DNA from: Zizania palustris
Lineage: Eukaryota > Streptophyta > Magnoliopsida > Poales > Poaceae
Direction of reading: 5' to 3'
Assembly (NCBI GenBank): GCA_019279435.1
Contig: JAAALK010000080.1
Location: 31,030,778-31,094,777, forward strand
DNA: 64,000 nt
The notes beneath the pieces were generated by a model. The model ran no database searches, had not been told where the DNA came from, and worked only from the letters and a program-made list of their open reading frames with translations. Shown piece by piece: positions 1-10,186 of this stretch. The number at the start of each line of letters is the position of its first letter. The stretch's first letter is position 1. The translations under genes were made by a program, and so were the position numbers.

Positions 1-932
1 TGAGCTAACGGCCATCGGAGCTCTGCTGGGACCACTAAAAATTAAAGAAAAAATCATCTTAAGTGAACAATTGGTTGAATTTTTAATATGTTATTATTGG
101 GCAACTGACTAAAAATATGCAGTTTTAAAAGTTTTCAAGACCTGCGCCACAGTGCTTATGGCTGGGCCATAATCACATATTTTCGGCGACAATTGCAACC
201 TGACTCCACAAATACTTATCCGTTTTGATTATCACGATTTAAAGTTTAGCTAATAATACTTTTACATAATTAAATTGTATAATATACAAGTTATATAATT
301 ATATTCGGAAGATTTGAGAATTTATTAGTAAAAAGTTTATGCTATTTATTTATTTATCGATTGTAATGATACCCGGATCATTAAGTTTACGGCCGTGAGC
401 TAAAATAACAAATAATCAATATAGTTTTTTAAGAGCGGTAAATCATGAAATAGAGCTCGCCATAAAACCATACTCGAGAATTTTGACAATTTTGATGAAA
501 CACTGATCAGTTATGTCTAGACTAAAATATTTCAATCCATATATATATATACATACAGATATATAGTAGAAAGTGTTATTGTCCAATTGAAAACCGAACC
601 TATATAAAAAATTGTTATATATGCGTGTATATATAAGACTTCACAAATTTTTATCTTAACATAGACGACCGTACCTGATACTACTTGTGGGCTTGTGGCT
701 AGCAAGGTATTAATCACCGACACACTTGGACTCCAAATAATGTGTATTTTTAAACACAAACCATACAAAAAAATCGGTCGTATTTGAGAAAGAGCGTTCT
801 TAGACTTAGGCCATATTTGAGAAGTTTAAGGTTAAAAAACAAATATTGAATATCTAGTTGACGAGAATATGACGAACCTGAGATTCTATAGATTTTAAAT
901 ATCATTTCATTTTCAAATTATATAGTTATTAA
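1..932. other. AT-rich intergenic DNA, no gene seen
   Basis: I see no gene here. The stretch is AT-rich and stop-dense on both strands, with a short AT/ATAC microsatellite near 539-565. No LTR ends, terminal inverted repeats or conserved protein motifs were recognised. Confidence 0.5.
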
Positions 933-1140
933 GGACATGTTTGTTTCAACTTCTGACAGTTGCAGCTACTTCTAGAATCTGATACGGAAACAAACGGTTC
1001 AGATTCTGAACTCAGATTGTGAGAATCAATAGCTGTAGAATCTGGAAATGAATTAGAATCTAGAAGTTGGAAAACACCGCTACTTACACTAGCTAGCTAC
1101 TGAGAATCTCTAACTGCTAGAATCTGAAACAAACAGGCCC
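933..1140 (-). mobile_element. Tourist-like MITE copy 1
   Basis: This is a 208-bp non-coding element with inverted ends (GGACATGTTTGTTTC on the left, GAAACAAACAGGCCC on the right) flanked by TAA on both sides (930-932 and 1141-1143). Its reverse complement matches the elements at 1223 and 1508 along their length, including blocks such as CTAGATTCTA and GATTCTCA. A 3-bp TAA/TTA duplication and GGGCCTGTTTG-type ends fit the PIF/Harbinger Tourist group. It is too short to encode a transposase. Confidence 0.8.
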
Positions 1141-1222
1141 TAAGTTTTATAATTTAAAACAAGAATCTAGATAATTTAGAAAAGTTAATTATATAGCAGC
1201 TTTAGATATTAGAACAATCTTA

Positions 1223-1431
1223 GGGTCTGTTTGTTTTAGCTTCTAGCAGCTAGAGATTCTCAGTAGCTAGCTAGTCTGAGTAGTTGGTGTTTTTCAGTTT
1301 CTGGATTCTAGTTTATTTCTAGATTCTATAGCTACCGATTCTCACAATCTAAGTCCAGAATCTAGATCGTCTGTTTCCGCATCAGATTTTAGAAATAATT
1401 GCATCTGTCAGAAGCTGAAACAAATATGCCT
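1223..1431 (+). mobile_element. Tourist-like MITE copy 2
   Basis: This 209-bp element runs from GGGTCTGTTTG to CAAATATGCCT and is flanked by TTA at 1220-1222 and 1432-1434. It is the same family as the 933-1140 copy, in the opposite orientation and 82 bp away, so the pair forms a large imperfect inverted repeat. It has no coding capacity. Confidence 0.8.
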
Positions 1432-1507
1432 TTAACCTCAATCATTGCCAAATAGTTAGTTTCTATATTGCTTGCAATATCATATAGATATTATTCATAG
1501 AAACTAT

Positions 1508-1755
1508 GGGCCTATTTAGGGGAGCTTATGGTAGCTAGAAATTATCCATAGTTAGCTAGTATGAGTAGCTTGATAGTCTGAGTATCTAGCTGATGAGAAT
1601 ATGGAGAAGCTGGTGTTTTTCAGCTTTTGGATTCTAATTCATTTATAGATTTTGCATCTGCTAATTTTCACAATCTGAGTGAGAATCTTAATAGTTTGTT
1701 TCAGTTTCATATTCTAGAAGTAGTTGCAGCTGCTAGAAGCTCTCCAAACAGACCC
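1508..1755 (+). mobile_element. Tourist-like MITE copy 3, diverged
   Basis: This 248-bp element begins GGGCCTATTTAGG and ends CCAAACAGACCC, with TAT on both sides (1505-1507 and 1756-1758). The middle shares the TTTTTCAGCTTTTGGATTCTA and CACAATCTGAG blocks of the two copies upstream. It is longer and more diverged, so probably an older or different subfamily member. Confidence 0.7.
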
Positions 1756-2084
1756 TATATCTCAAATGGATCGGATGTTTTTTTTTAAAATAAATTATTC
1801 CCAATCACATATTTTCTCTCTTATTTCTACCATCAATCCTCTATTTTTTTTCTTCTCTCCTTCCTCTGTGCCAAAAAATTGAAAAAAATGTGTCCATTTT
1901 GAAATTTTGTGAAAAAATTGTGCGGAAAATTAAACAAATTTTTAATTTATCGAGTGTTTGCACTCGGTGTACCCAAATTATTTACCACGTACCTCATATT
2001 TGGCACTCAGCAAACATTTTTTCAATTTTTTTCATTCTTTTTGTTGATAAAATTTGTGAAACTATAGGGGGAAAGAACTAAAAA
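1756..2084. other. AT-rich DNA with CACTA-like subterminal motifs
   Basis: There is no gene. Between about 1945 and 2010 there are degenerate copies of the GGCACTCGGCAAA / TTTGCCGAGTG motif (for example GAGTGTTTGCACTCGGTG and TTTGGCACTCAGCAAAC), the subterminal repeat of many grass CACTA elements. The same motifs occur at 14220-14330. I found no matching CACTA terminus on this side. Confidence 0.4.
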
Positions 2085-2530
2085 TTATGAATATATTTTT
2101 TTGGATAACTTAATTCATTATTTTATGTACTTATAGTTCAAATTTTACATGTTTTAATTTAAATCCTAGAAATTTAATTAATAAATTAAAAATAGCTAAT
2201 TGACCTATAAAAATGTCAATTTTTTCATGGGATAAGATATGATGTATTTTAGTTATAAATAAATTTTCAAATTCAAACGAATATTTAACCATCGATTTAC
2301 TTTCAAATACGACCCTTTTCTTTTTAAAATCCTAAATCATTTTTGAGAATATCCGATTTTCCTAACATTTTATATGACAACTTTATCGAAACATTTTTAA
2401 ATTTTTTATAATAACATCTACATATCATATATCATAGTACCATGATAAGTATCCTATTTTTCAAACTTCATTTGATTTTTTATAATTAAAAAATCATTAA
2501 ACTCCATGTTGCAAAACGAGTGTCGCAACC
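2085..2530. repeat. Tandem repeat unit 1, cut by the Sirevirus
   Basis: This AT-rich segment is homologous to 13375-13835 and, partly, to 13878-14060. Shared landmarks in order are AAAAATATGAATAT, TTCATTATTTAATG, AAATCCTAGAAA, GACCTATAAAAA and an end resembling CTCCACGTTGC...CGAGTGT. It is non-coding. The Sirevirus inserted at its right edge. Confidence 0.7.
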
Positions 2531-4488
2531 TGAGAAACCAAGGGTGGTTTCGGTGTATGTGATGAGTGATTGACAGGATTATTTACCCTCTGTTCGAAGG
2601 GTACCTCCGGAGGGGTTTCGGAGGTGGTTCTCCGAAGAGTGTTCGGAGGTGTTTGCTTGCTGCAGCTGTTGCAGCGGAGTGTGCTCGTCGGAGGGGTCCG
2701 ACAGTACGCGATGACAGGGTTCGTACCGATGGCTTCGGTACTTTGGGCGGTACACCGGAGTGTGTACCGGAGGTTGCTAACCCGGAGAGGTCTCCGGAGT
2801 ATTGGATACACTTGTTTGCTTGTCGGTGGTGCGCAGGGACTTCGGAGGCGACGGACAGGGTTCGAGCCAGGTGAACTTGGGTCAAGCGGGTGGCTTGATG
2901 CCAGGGGAGCGGGGAGCTCCTTCACGGTGGCAGCGAAGGTGGTCCGGGTCGGTCCTCGGGTCGAGGCGTGCCAGGTGAAGGCAGAGAGTGCGGAGCGTGG
3001 CTCCGGCTAAAGGTACTCCGAGACAAGTCCTCGGAAGTGAGGCACTTCGAAGCTACTCCGAATGGAGTGACTTCGGAGTTGGTGGAACAAGTCCTCTGCG
3101 GAGGCATGGAATTCGAAGTGTGCTCCGGAGGGAGACATTCGAAGGGACCCGACGAAGGTCTCAGAAGTCGAGGCGCATCGAAGGCATGGTCCGGGTGAGG
3201 CTCGTCGTGGAGTGTGCTCGGGGAGAGGCACTGCGACGGAGTGCTCATGGAATGCTTCATGCGGAGGCCTTGGCCGAAGGAGGGACTTCGAAGGGTGGTA
3301 CTCCGAAGGTGGGGCTTCGGAGTGAGGATGACTTGTGGTGCTTCGGCCATGCATGGCTTCGGTACACGGACGGACGGTGTTCGAGCTCGGAGTAGCTGCG
3401 AAGCCGTGGTGATCCACTCCGGAGGTGGTGGTGCGAAGACCCAAGGGCTTTGACGGCTTCGGCTCAAAACCGTCACTGTATCGAAGGACTTCTTCGGCGG
3501 AGCGAAGGCCAACAGGCTGCAGGCTTCTCGCCGAAGCTACCGCACCCTCTGGTGCGAAGGGAGGTTCCAGAAGTCAACACTGTAAAGGCTGACACTGTCT
3601 GTTCTGAAAAAGGCTGACACTGTCCCCTCTGCAGCTGACAGAGAAGCCTCCAAAATAAAGGTGGACTACCTTTTGTACCCCTTAGTTCTGTAGAGACAAA
3701 TCTGTTGTAAACCCTAGGGGTAAAGTAGTCACTTCCTTAGGATGAAGCCGTGGGCTATAAATATGGGGGCTCGGTAGGTAACATTTAACACTTTGAGCAT
3801 TTACTGTTGAGCTCCTGTAGACAGACCTCGCTGTATTCATTCTGAGTTCAATTTATTTCAGTGTTCCTTGTTCAAGCAGCGAAGCCCTGCTTCTTTGTGC
3901 TTTTGCTTGAGCTCGTATTGCATACCTCGCTAGTTTTTAGTTCACCAAAGCCTGTCTTGGCGAAGGGTGTTTTTCTCGCGAAGTGTGCTTTTCAGTGTGC
4001 TGTCGTTTTGTGTAACACGAGGCAAGACCTCGCTGCTTACTAGCGAAGCCCTGATCTTTTCCTGTTGTGCTTCCTGTGTCGAAGCCCTTAGCGTAGTCCA
4101 TTTGCGTGTGCGTGTAGACCTTCGGGTACGAAGCCCAGCACCCGTTGCTGTCGTCAAGTACTTGGTCGAAGTCCTCAGAGGGCTGTCCACTCTTGCGAAG
4201 GGTGAAGTGCGAAGTTTGCTCAAAGCACCCTGTGTGCGGAGCCTGCACTGACTTAGCAGAGTTGGTTTTCGAGGGTTGTAAGTGGAGCGAAGTCTTCTTG
4301 GCTTCGAACGATTGCTCCTCCGAAGCCTGTGTTCGAAGGTGTCGAAGTACCTCCGAACCAGACCTTCGAAGGTAGTGTTCGAAGCCTGTTCCGCAGGAGA
4401 CAGAACTGAAACCGAAGGCTAAGTTTTTAGCCCGAAATTTTAAAAGCTCCCATTCACCCCCCCTCTGGTCGCCGTTTCCGGTCCAACA
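2531..4488 (+). repeat. 5' LTR of the Sirevirus (1958 bp)
   Basis: It begins TGAGAAACC and ends TCCAACA. The first kilobase (about 2575-3520) is packed with short related palindromic words such as TCCGGA, TTCGAAG, CTTCGGAG and TCCGAAG, giving the U3 region an unusual repetitive texture and long false reading frames on both strands. A TATA box lies at 3756-3763. Confidence 0.97.
3756..3763 (+). promoter_or_regulatory. TATA box in Sirevirus 5' LTR
   Basis: TATAAATA sits in GGGCTATAAATATGGGGG, about 1.2 kb into the LTR, with the gag start codon 790 bp downstream. The same site is at 12583-12590 in the 3' LTR. It probably marks the U3/R boundary, with transcription starting about 30 bp downstream. 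Confidence 0.75.
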
Positions 4489-4490
4489 AT

Positions 4491-4502
4491 TGGTATCAGA
4501 GC
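4491..4502 (+). other. Primer-binding site (initiator Met tRNA), Sirevirus
   Basis: TGGTATCAGAGC lies two bases after the 5' LTR. It is complementary to the 3' end of plant initiator methionine tRNA, the usual minus-strand primer for copia and many gypsy elements. Confidence 0.95.
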
Positions 4503-4552
4503 GGGTTAAGATCACCAGTTGACCTTAACCGGTTTTGTGATCTTTAGGCGAC

Positions 4553-7015
4553 ATGGATAGAGGCAGTAAAATTCCTCTGTTCGATGGGACAGATTTTGCA
4601 TACTGGAAGGTGCGCATGGAGGCTTACTTGTTAAGCCAAGGAAATGCAATTTGGGAGATTGTGGACTCACAATACTCCATCCCTGATACCCGCACCACTC
4701 AAACTGAAAAAGATCAGTATATTGCCAACTCGAAGGCAAGGAACATACTGTTCATTGGTTTGAGTCGGAGTGAGTTTGATAGGGTGCAGCACCTTAGGAC
4801 CGCTAGGGAGATTTGGACAACACTCACTGTTTTTCATGAGGGCTCTGCTCAGATAAAGGCCAGGCGCCAAAGCACCTACAACCAACAATATCAGCTGTTT
4901 GTGCAGGCACCTGGTGAATCTGTAGATGCCATGTTTTCTCGCTTTGACGCGATAGTGAGTAACTTGCGATCCAACGGGACGCTTGCTTACAGTGATCATG
5001 ATAGGGCTATCAAGCTTCTCTATGCTCTTGACCGTAGCATATGGGAGGTAAAGATATCCAGTATTGAGGAGTCCACAGGCTATGACACTCTAACCTGTGA
5101 TGAACTTTTTAGCAAGCTGAAGTCCACAGAGATTGCCAAGGCATCTCTTGCAGTGCACAGAAGCTCTCTGCCACAGCCATTGGCATTGGTTTCTAGCACT
5201 AGCCGTAGCACCACTGCAGAACCAAGCACATCAGGCACTTGTGTTCTTGCAGATGGTTTTGCTTTGTCCTCCCTGGTCTCCGTCACAAAGGAGCAGGTGG
5301 ATACTCTAGCTGATGATGAGCTTGCTCTCATTGCCCGGAGGTTCACCCGCTTTCATCATGAGAGACGGGATCAGAGGAGAAGTGGTTTTAGTGGCTGCTA
5401 TGAATGTGACGACACCTCTCACATTAAGGCCAATTGCCCCAAGGTCAAAAAGAGAGATGAGAGTGACCGCCCCAAATTCCACAAAAAGGAGAGGAAGCCC
5501 TTTGTGAAGGGCAAGCGCGGCAAGATGGCTAAGAAAGTAGCCAAGGCCGCTTCCAGAGCATTTGTTGCTGCTCTCAGCGACATCGACACATCCTCAACTG
5601 AGGAGTCGAGCTCTGAGGAGGAGGAGTCCCCAAGGAAGGAGGACAAGAAGGACAAGAAGGGACGTGACTTCACCGGCCTTTGTTTCATGGCCGACAGCGA
5701 TCACAGCGGCAATGAGCTTGACTCATCTGAGGTAAACCTATCATCTGACCAGCTTCTAATTAAATTAGATGAGCTGAATGAAGTAGTACTAGGTCAGGAT
5801 AGATTACTTGTGCAAGCCGCTAGAGAAAGAAAAGACCTTAGACTTAGGCTAGAATCTGTATCTACTGAATATGCCATGCTTAAGTCTAAATTTGATGATG
5901 CTGAATGTGAATCATGTTCTGTTGTCATGAGTGAGCTTGCTCAGTTGCGTTCTGTTCATGCTCAAACTCTTTCTGAGCTTGAGACTGCACAGAAGCAGCT
6001 TTTGGAGGTGGATTCTAGACCTCATGATATTATTGATTGCATGAACTACTCTTTATTACGCGATAGCATTACTTTACGTGATAAGCATGTTCATGACTTG
6101 GAGGCTAGATTGGAGAGGGCCGGTAGTTCTAAGTATGTGCAACCTGTTTGTGACACCTGCATCACCCTTAAGGACCAGCTAGGCACTGTCAGAGAGCGAG
6201 CTGAGAACCTCATGTCAGAAAATGAATACCTTCTTTCTGTGGTGAATAAATGCACTGAAGGGAAGGGTAGGATGGATTTGCTCTTGGCCAAGACCAAGTT
6301 GTGTGCTGACAGAGCCGGGGTTGCTCTAGGTTTGGGTTTTGAGAGGATAGCTTCAGACAGTAAGACCAAAACTGTTTTCACCTCTCCCACCACCCTAGAG
6401 AAAGAGAGAGCTCTGTTGGACACCCCATCAGCCAAAAAGCCTACCCATCCACCAAAGAAAACCACTCCTCCTGCCAAGAAAAATCCTCCCAAGAAAACCA
6501 CTCAAAAGAAACCCAAGGAGCCTGTGAGAGTTGCTCCTGTGACCCATGAGAGTGCCCCCAGGAGAGTGTTTCATTGTTCTTATTGTCAGCGGGCGGGTCA
6601 TTTGATTGGTTTCTGTTTCCGTCGCATCAAGGATGAGCGACGTGCACAGGCGATGAGCTATCAGGACATGCACTACCCATCTTTAGGTATGCATGAGTCT
6701 GAGTATTACTCTCGTCCTGTTTTCGAGGCTCCTCGTGCTTCTCGGAGAGGTTTTGTTCCTCGAGGTGTTCACCATGTTCCATATGGTGGTAGACCTCGGG
6801 CAAGTAGCTTTGTACCTCGTCAGAGTAGGAGACCTCTACATGCTTTTCGTTCTTTGCATGTAGGTAGACCTCGCACTTTGCATCATGCTGATTTCCATGT
6901 GCGTAGACCGTCTACTTTTACTGTGCCTACTACTCGTGTCACTCAGTGCTGGATGCCTCGTCATTATTTTACTCACCCCAGCACTGAGCGATCGAGACCT
7001 TCTTATCATGTGTAG
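4553..7015 (+). CDS. gag: Sirevirus Gag, 820 aa
   Basis: Gag forms the cytoplasmic particle that packages element RNA. The ATG at 4553 is the first good start after the primer-binding site. The N-terminus carries the copia gag fold (FDGTDFAYWKVRMEAYL, residues 10-26). A first zinc knuckle is C282-x2-C285-x4-H290-x4-C295. An acidic, serine-rich and probably coiled-coil stretch follows (about 345-600), then a Lys/Pro-rich segment (about 630-665) and a second knuckle C675-x2-C678-x4-H683-x4-C688, with an Arg-rich tail. The long extension with a second knuckle is typical of Sirevirus Gag and longer than ordinary copia Gag. RTTQT at residues 47-51 fits the dynein light chain LC8 core [K/R]xTQT. 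The ORF ends at TAG (7013-7015), in frame with pol. No frameshift or other stop is present. Confidence 0.93.
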   Translation: MDRGSKIPLFDGTDFAYWKVRMEAYLLSQGNAIWEIVDSQYSIPDTRTTQTEKDQYIANSKARNILFIGLSRSEFDRVQHLRTAREIWTTLTVFHEGSAQIKARRQSTYNQQYQLFVQAPGESVDAMFSRFDAIVSNLRSNGTLAYSDHDRAIKLLYALDRSIWEVKISSIEESTGYDTLTCDELFSKLKSTEIAKASLAVHRSSLPQPLALVSSTSRSTTAEPSTSGTCVLADGFALSSLVSVTKEQVDTLADDELALIARRFTRFHHERRDQRRSGFSGCYECDDTSHIKANCPKVKKRDESDRPKFHKKERKPFVKGKRGKMAKKVAKAASRAFVAALSDIDTSSTEESSSEEEESPRKEDKKDKKGRDFTGLCFMADSDHSGNELDSSEVNLSSDQLLIKLDELNEVVLGQDRLLVQAARERKDLRLRLESVSTEYAMLKSKFDDAECESCSVVMSELAQLRSVHAQTLSELETAQKQLLEVDSRPHDIIDCMNYSLLRDSITLRDKHVHDLEARLERAGSSKYVQPVCDTCITLKDQLGTVRERAENLMSENEYLLSVVNKCTEGKGRMDLLLAKTKLCADRAGVALGLGFERIASDSKTKTVFTSPTTLEKERALLDTPSAKKPTHPPKKTTPPAKKNPPKKTTQKKPKEPVRVAPVTHESAPRRVFHCSYCQRAGHLIGFCFRRIKDERRAQAMSYQDMHYPSLGMHESEYYSRPVFEAPRASRRGFVPRGVHHVPYGGRPRASSFVPRQSRRPLHAFRSLHVGRPRTLHHADFHVRRPSTFTVPTTRVTQCWMPRHYFTHPSTERSRPSYHV

Positions 7016-10000
7016 GCGACAGGTCGAGGCTTGGAGGGCACGTGGATCATGGACTCCGGTTGTTCGCGCCACATGACCGGAGATGCAGCTTGGTTCTCCA
7101 GCCTCACAACAACAACCAAGCAAAGGGAACATATCACCTTCGGAAACAATCGAAGGAGTAGAGTGAAAGGTAAAGGTGTGGTAAGAATTAATTCAAACTT
7201 CACTCTCAAAGATGTTGCTTTGGTTGAGAACCTGGGATACAATTTGTTGTCTGTATCTCAGTTGCTTGATGAGGGCTTCGAAGTGCGATTTCATCGCGAT
7301 ACTTCGCAAGTGCTCAATTCTGATGGCGTTGTGGTGTGTAAGATCTTTAGGGTTGGGAGAGTTTTTGGAGCTGATTTTTCAGAGTCATCTGGTTCTTCTC
7401 ATTGCCTTGTTGCACATTCGACTTCTGAGCTTTGGAAGTGGCATAGGAGACTAGGGCACATGAGCTTTGAGTTGCTCGCTCGTCTGAGCGCCCTAGGTTT
7501 GATCCGAGGATTGCCCAAGCTCAAGTTTGAGAAGAATTTAGTTTGCGCTCCATGTCGACATGGAAAAATGATTGCCGCTTCGCATTCGCCAGTCACCACA
7601 GTGATGACTGAACAGCCCGGAGAACTTCTCCATATGGACACTGTAGGTCCTTCTCGGGTTAGTTCTTTAGGCGGCAAGTGGTATGTACTTGTTATTGTCG
7701 ACGATTTTTCTCGCTACTCTTGGGTCTTCTTTCTTGCCAGCAAGGATGAAGTGTTTTCACACTTTCGGAGCTTGGCTTTGAGACTTTTCACTGAACTCCC
7801 TGGTGCATTAAAATTCATTCGAAGCGATAATGGCACCGAGTTCAAAAATAGTCTCTTTGTTGACTTTTGCATGGAGCATGGCATAGAACATCAATTCTCT
7901 GCTCCGCGGGTTCCTCAACAGAACGGTGTTGTTGAGAGGAAAAACCGCACTTTGGTTGAGATGGCTAGGACGATGCTTGATGAGCATAGGACTCCTAGAA
8001 AATTCTGGGCTGAGGCCATGAACACTGCTTGCTACATCTCAAACCGAATTTTCTTGCGCTCAATTCTAAATTTGACATCTTATGAGCTGCGTTTTGGGAG
8101 ACAGCCCAAGGTTACTCATCTTCGAGTTTTTGGTTGTCGCTGCTTTATCCTAAAACGTGGTAACTTGGATAAATTTGAGTCGCGTTCTTCTGACGGGATC
8201 TTTTTGGGTTATACTACTCATGGTCATTCTTATCGTGTTTATAACTTGGAAACTAACACTGTCATCGAGTCATGTGATGTGACTTTTGATGAATCAACCC
8301 CCTCTGTTAGTTCTGCTTTTGAACAGGCAAATGAACACGACATGGAACAGACCTTATTCGAAGACGAAGATCCCGGAGAATTCGAGGATGATCCCCTACT
8401 ACCCTCGACGTCAACCCCCGAAGCTGACCCCGCTTCAACTACTTCGGCACGAGGTCCCGAAGCGACTACCTCAACATCGGTCATCTTGGACCACTCCAAC
8501 GCACAAGTTGAGGGGGAGACTGCATCCCGCCGCGAGGCTCCACATCATGTCCAAAGGATGCACCCTCCCGAGCAGATCATTGGTGAGCTTGATCAAAGGG
8601 TAACTCGTTCTCATGCCCATTTCACTAATGCTGCTTTTGTTGCTTCTTTCGAGCCCTTAGATGTTAGTCATGCACTGTCTGATTCTAGTTGGATCAATGC
8701 CATGCATGAAGAGCTTGAGAATTTTGAAAGAAACCAAGTCTGGACTTTAGTTGATCCTCCACCAAATGTTCATTTCATTGGAACAAAATGGATTTTTAAA
8801 AATAAACAAGGGGAGGATGGAGCAATTGTTAGAAACAAGGCTAGACTTGTAGCTCAGGGTTTTTCTCAACTAGAAGGGATTGATTTTACTGAAACTTTTG
8901 CACCTGTTGCTCGCCTTGAGGCCATTAGGATTTTGCTTGCCTTTGCGACATCCCGGGGATTCAAACTCTATCAAATGGATGTCAAAAGTGCTTTTCTTAA
9001 TGGCTTCATAGGTGAAGATGTTTATGTAAAACAACCCCCTGGTTTTGAAAACCCCAAGTACCCACATAAAGTCCTTAAACTTCATAAGGCTCTTTATGGA
9101 CTCAAGCAGGCCCCTCGGGCATGGTATGATAGACTTAAGTCTTTTCTGCTTGAGCGAGGGTATTTGATGGGCTCTGTTGATAAAACTTTGTTTACTCTCA
9201 AGCATGGCAAAGATTTCCTTCTAGTACAGATTTATGTGGATGATATCATCTTTGGTGGCTCTTCTCATGCTTTGGTTGCCGAGTTTGCAGATACCATGAG
9301 CAGGGAGTTTGAAATGTCAATGATGGGTGAACTCACCTTTTTCCTTGGTTTGCAAATCAAGCAAAGCAAACAAGGTACTTTTGTCCACCAGACAAAGTAC
9401 ACCAAGGACCTGCTCAAGAAATTCGACATGTCCGATGCGAAGCCACTCGCTACTCCAATGGCTACATCCGTAGCATTGGACCCTGACGAAGATGGAGAAG
9501 CCGTAGATCAGAAGGAGTTCCGAAGCATGATCGGCTCCCTCCTCTACTTGACTGCCACGAGGCCGGACATACACTTCGCAGTGTGTCTGTGCGCTCGTTT
9601 TCAGGCTTCACCACGAGCTTCGCACCGCCAAGCGGTTAAGCGCATTCTAAGGTATCTCAAGCACACCCTTGAATTTGGCATATGGTATTCATCGTCTTCA
9701 TCTTTATGTCTTAGAGGTTATTCAGATGCGGATTTTGCTGGGTGTAGAATTGATAGGAAGAGTACCTCTGGTACTTGTCATTTTCTGGGTACTTCTCTGG
9801 TTTGCTGGTCTTCCCGCAAACAGTCTAGTGTTGCACAATCGACGGCTGAGGCCGAATATGTTGCTGCAGCTAGCTGTTGCTCTCAGATTTTGTGGATGGT
9901 TTCCACTTTGCGGGATTTCGGGTTAGATTATAAGAGTGTTCCACTTTTCTGTGACAACACTAGTGCTATTTGTATTGCAAACAACCCGGTTCAGCACTCC

Positions 10001-10186
10001 AGAACCAAACACATTGATGTACGGTATCATTTTCTCAGAGATCACAATGAGAAGGGTGATATTGAACTTCAATATGTTGATACCCAACACCAGCTTGCCG
10101 ACATTTTTACAAAACCCCTCGATGCTTCTCGATTTGCTTACTTGCGTGGGGAACTTGGCATTTGTCACCCTTACGGCATTTTGTGA
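7016..10186 (+). CDS. pol: Sirevirus Pol: protease, integrase, reverse transcriptase, RNase H
   Basis: This stretch of 1056 codons is in the same frame as gag, directly after the TAG at 7013-7015, and ends with TGA at 10184-10186. Domain order is copia type: aspartic protease (DSG at 7052-7060), gag-pre-integrase and zinc-binding HHCC region (HRRLGHMS...CAPCRHGK), integrase core with D in LLHMDTVGPS, D in IRSDNGTEF and E in NGVVERKNR (D-35-E), reverse transcriptase with YVDD at 9233-9244, and RNase H (DADFAGC..., TAEAEYVA, DNTSAICIANNP). All catalytic residues that I can place are present. No ATG is near the protease start except the Met at 7049, just before DSG, so expression most likely needs readthrough of the TAG; internal initiation is the alternative. 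Confidence 0.93.
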   Translation, partial: ATGRGLEGTWIMDSGCSRHMTGDAAWFSSLTTTTKQREHITFGNNRRSRVKGKGVVRINSNFTLKDVALVENLGYNLLSVSQLLDEGFEVRFHRDTSQVLNSDGVVVCKIFRVGRVFGADFSESSGSSHCLVAHSTSELWKWHRRLGHMSFELLARLSALGLIRGLPKLKFEKNLVCAPCRHGKMIAASHSPVTTVMTEQPGELLHMDTVGPSRVSSLGGKWYVLVIVDDFSRYSWVFFLASKDEVFSHFRSLALRLFTELPGALKFIRSDNGTEFKNSLFVDFCMEHGIEHQFSAPRVPQQNGVVERKNRTLVEMARTMLDEHRTPRKFWAEAMNTACYISNRIFLRSILNLTSYELRFGRQPKVTHLRVFGCRCFILKRGNLDKFESRSSDGIFLGYTTHGHSYRVYNLETNTVIESCDVTFDESTPSVSSAFEQANEHDMEQTLFEDEDPGEFEDDPLLPSTSTPEADPASTTSARGPEATTSTSVILDHSNAQVEGETASRREAPHHVQRMHPPEQIIGELDQRVTRSHAHFTNAAFVASFEPLDVSHALSDSSWINAMHEELENFERNQVWTLVDPPPNVHFIGTKWIFKNKQGEDGAIVRNKARLVAQGFSQLEGIDFTETFAPVARLEAIRILLAFATSRGFKLYQMDVKSAFLNGFIGEDVYVKQPPGFENPKYPHKVLKLHKALYGLKQAPRAWYDRLKSFLLERGYLMGSVDKTLFTLKHGKDFLLVQIYVDDIIFGGSSHALVAEFADTMSREFEMSMMGELTFFLGLQIKQSKQGTFVHQTKYTKDLLKKFDMSDAKPLATPMATSVALDPDEDGEAVDQKEFRSMIGSLLYLTATRPDIHFAVCLCARFQASPRASHRQAVKRILRYLKHTLEFGIWYSSSSSLCLRGYSDADFAGCRIDRKSTSGTCHFLGTSLVCWSSRKQSSVAQSTAEAEYVAAASCCSQILWMVSTLRDFGLDYKSVPLFCDNTSAICIANNPVQHSRTKHIDVRYHFLRDHNEKGDIELQYVDTQHQLADIFTKPLDASRFAYLRGELGICHPYGIL

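Noticed and set aside
2497..3512. Long open frames on both strands within the Sirevirus LTR (also 11345-12339)
   Set aside because: They lie in the palindrome-rich U3 region, overlap on opposite strands, have biased Pro/Ser/Arg composition and no domain; they follow from the repeated GC-rich words, not from a gene.
4491..4502. tRNA gene at the TGGTATCAGAGC sites
   Set aside because: Only the complement of the tRNA 3' end is present; these are primer-binding sites next to LTRs.
3937..4515. 192-codon minus-strand frame over the end of the LTR and the primer-binding site
   Set aside because: It is antisense to the LTR, has a low-complexity composition and no recognisable domain.
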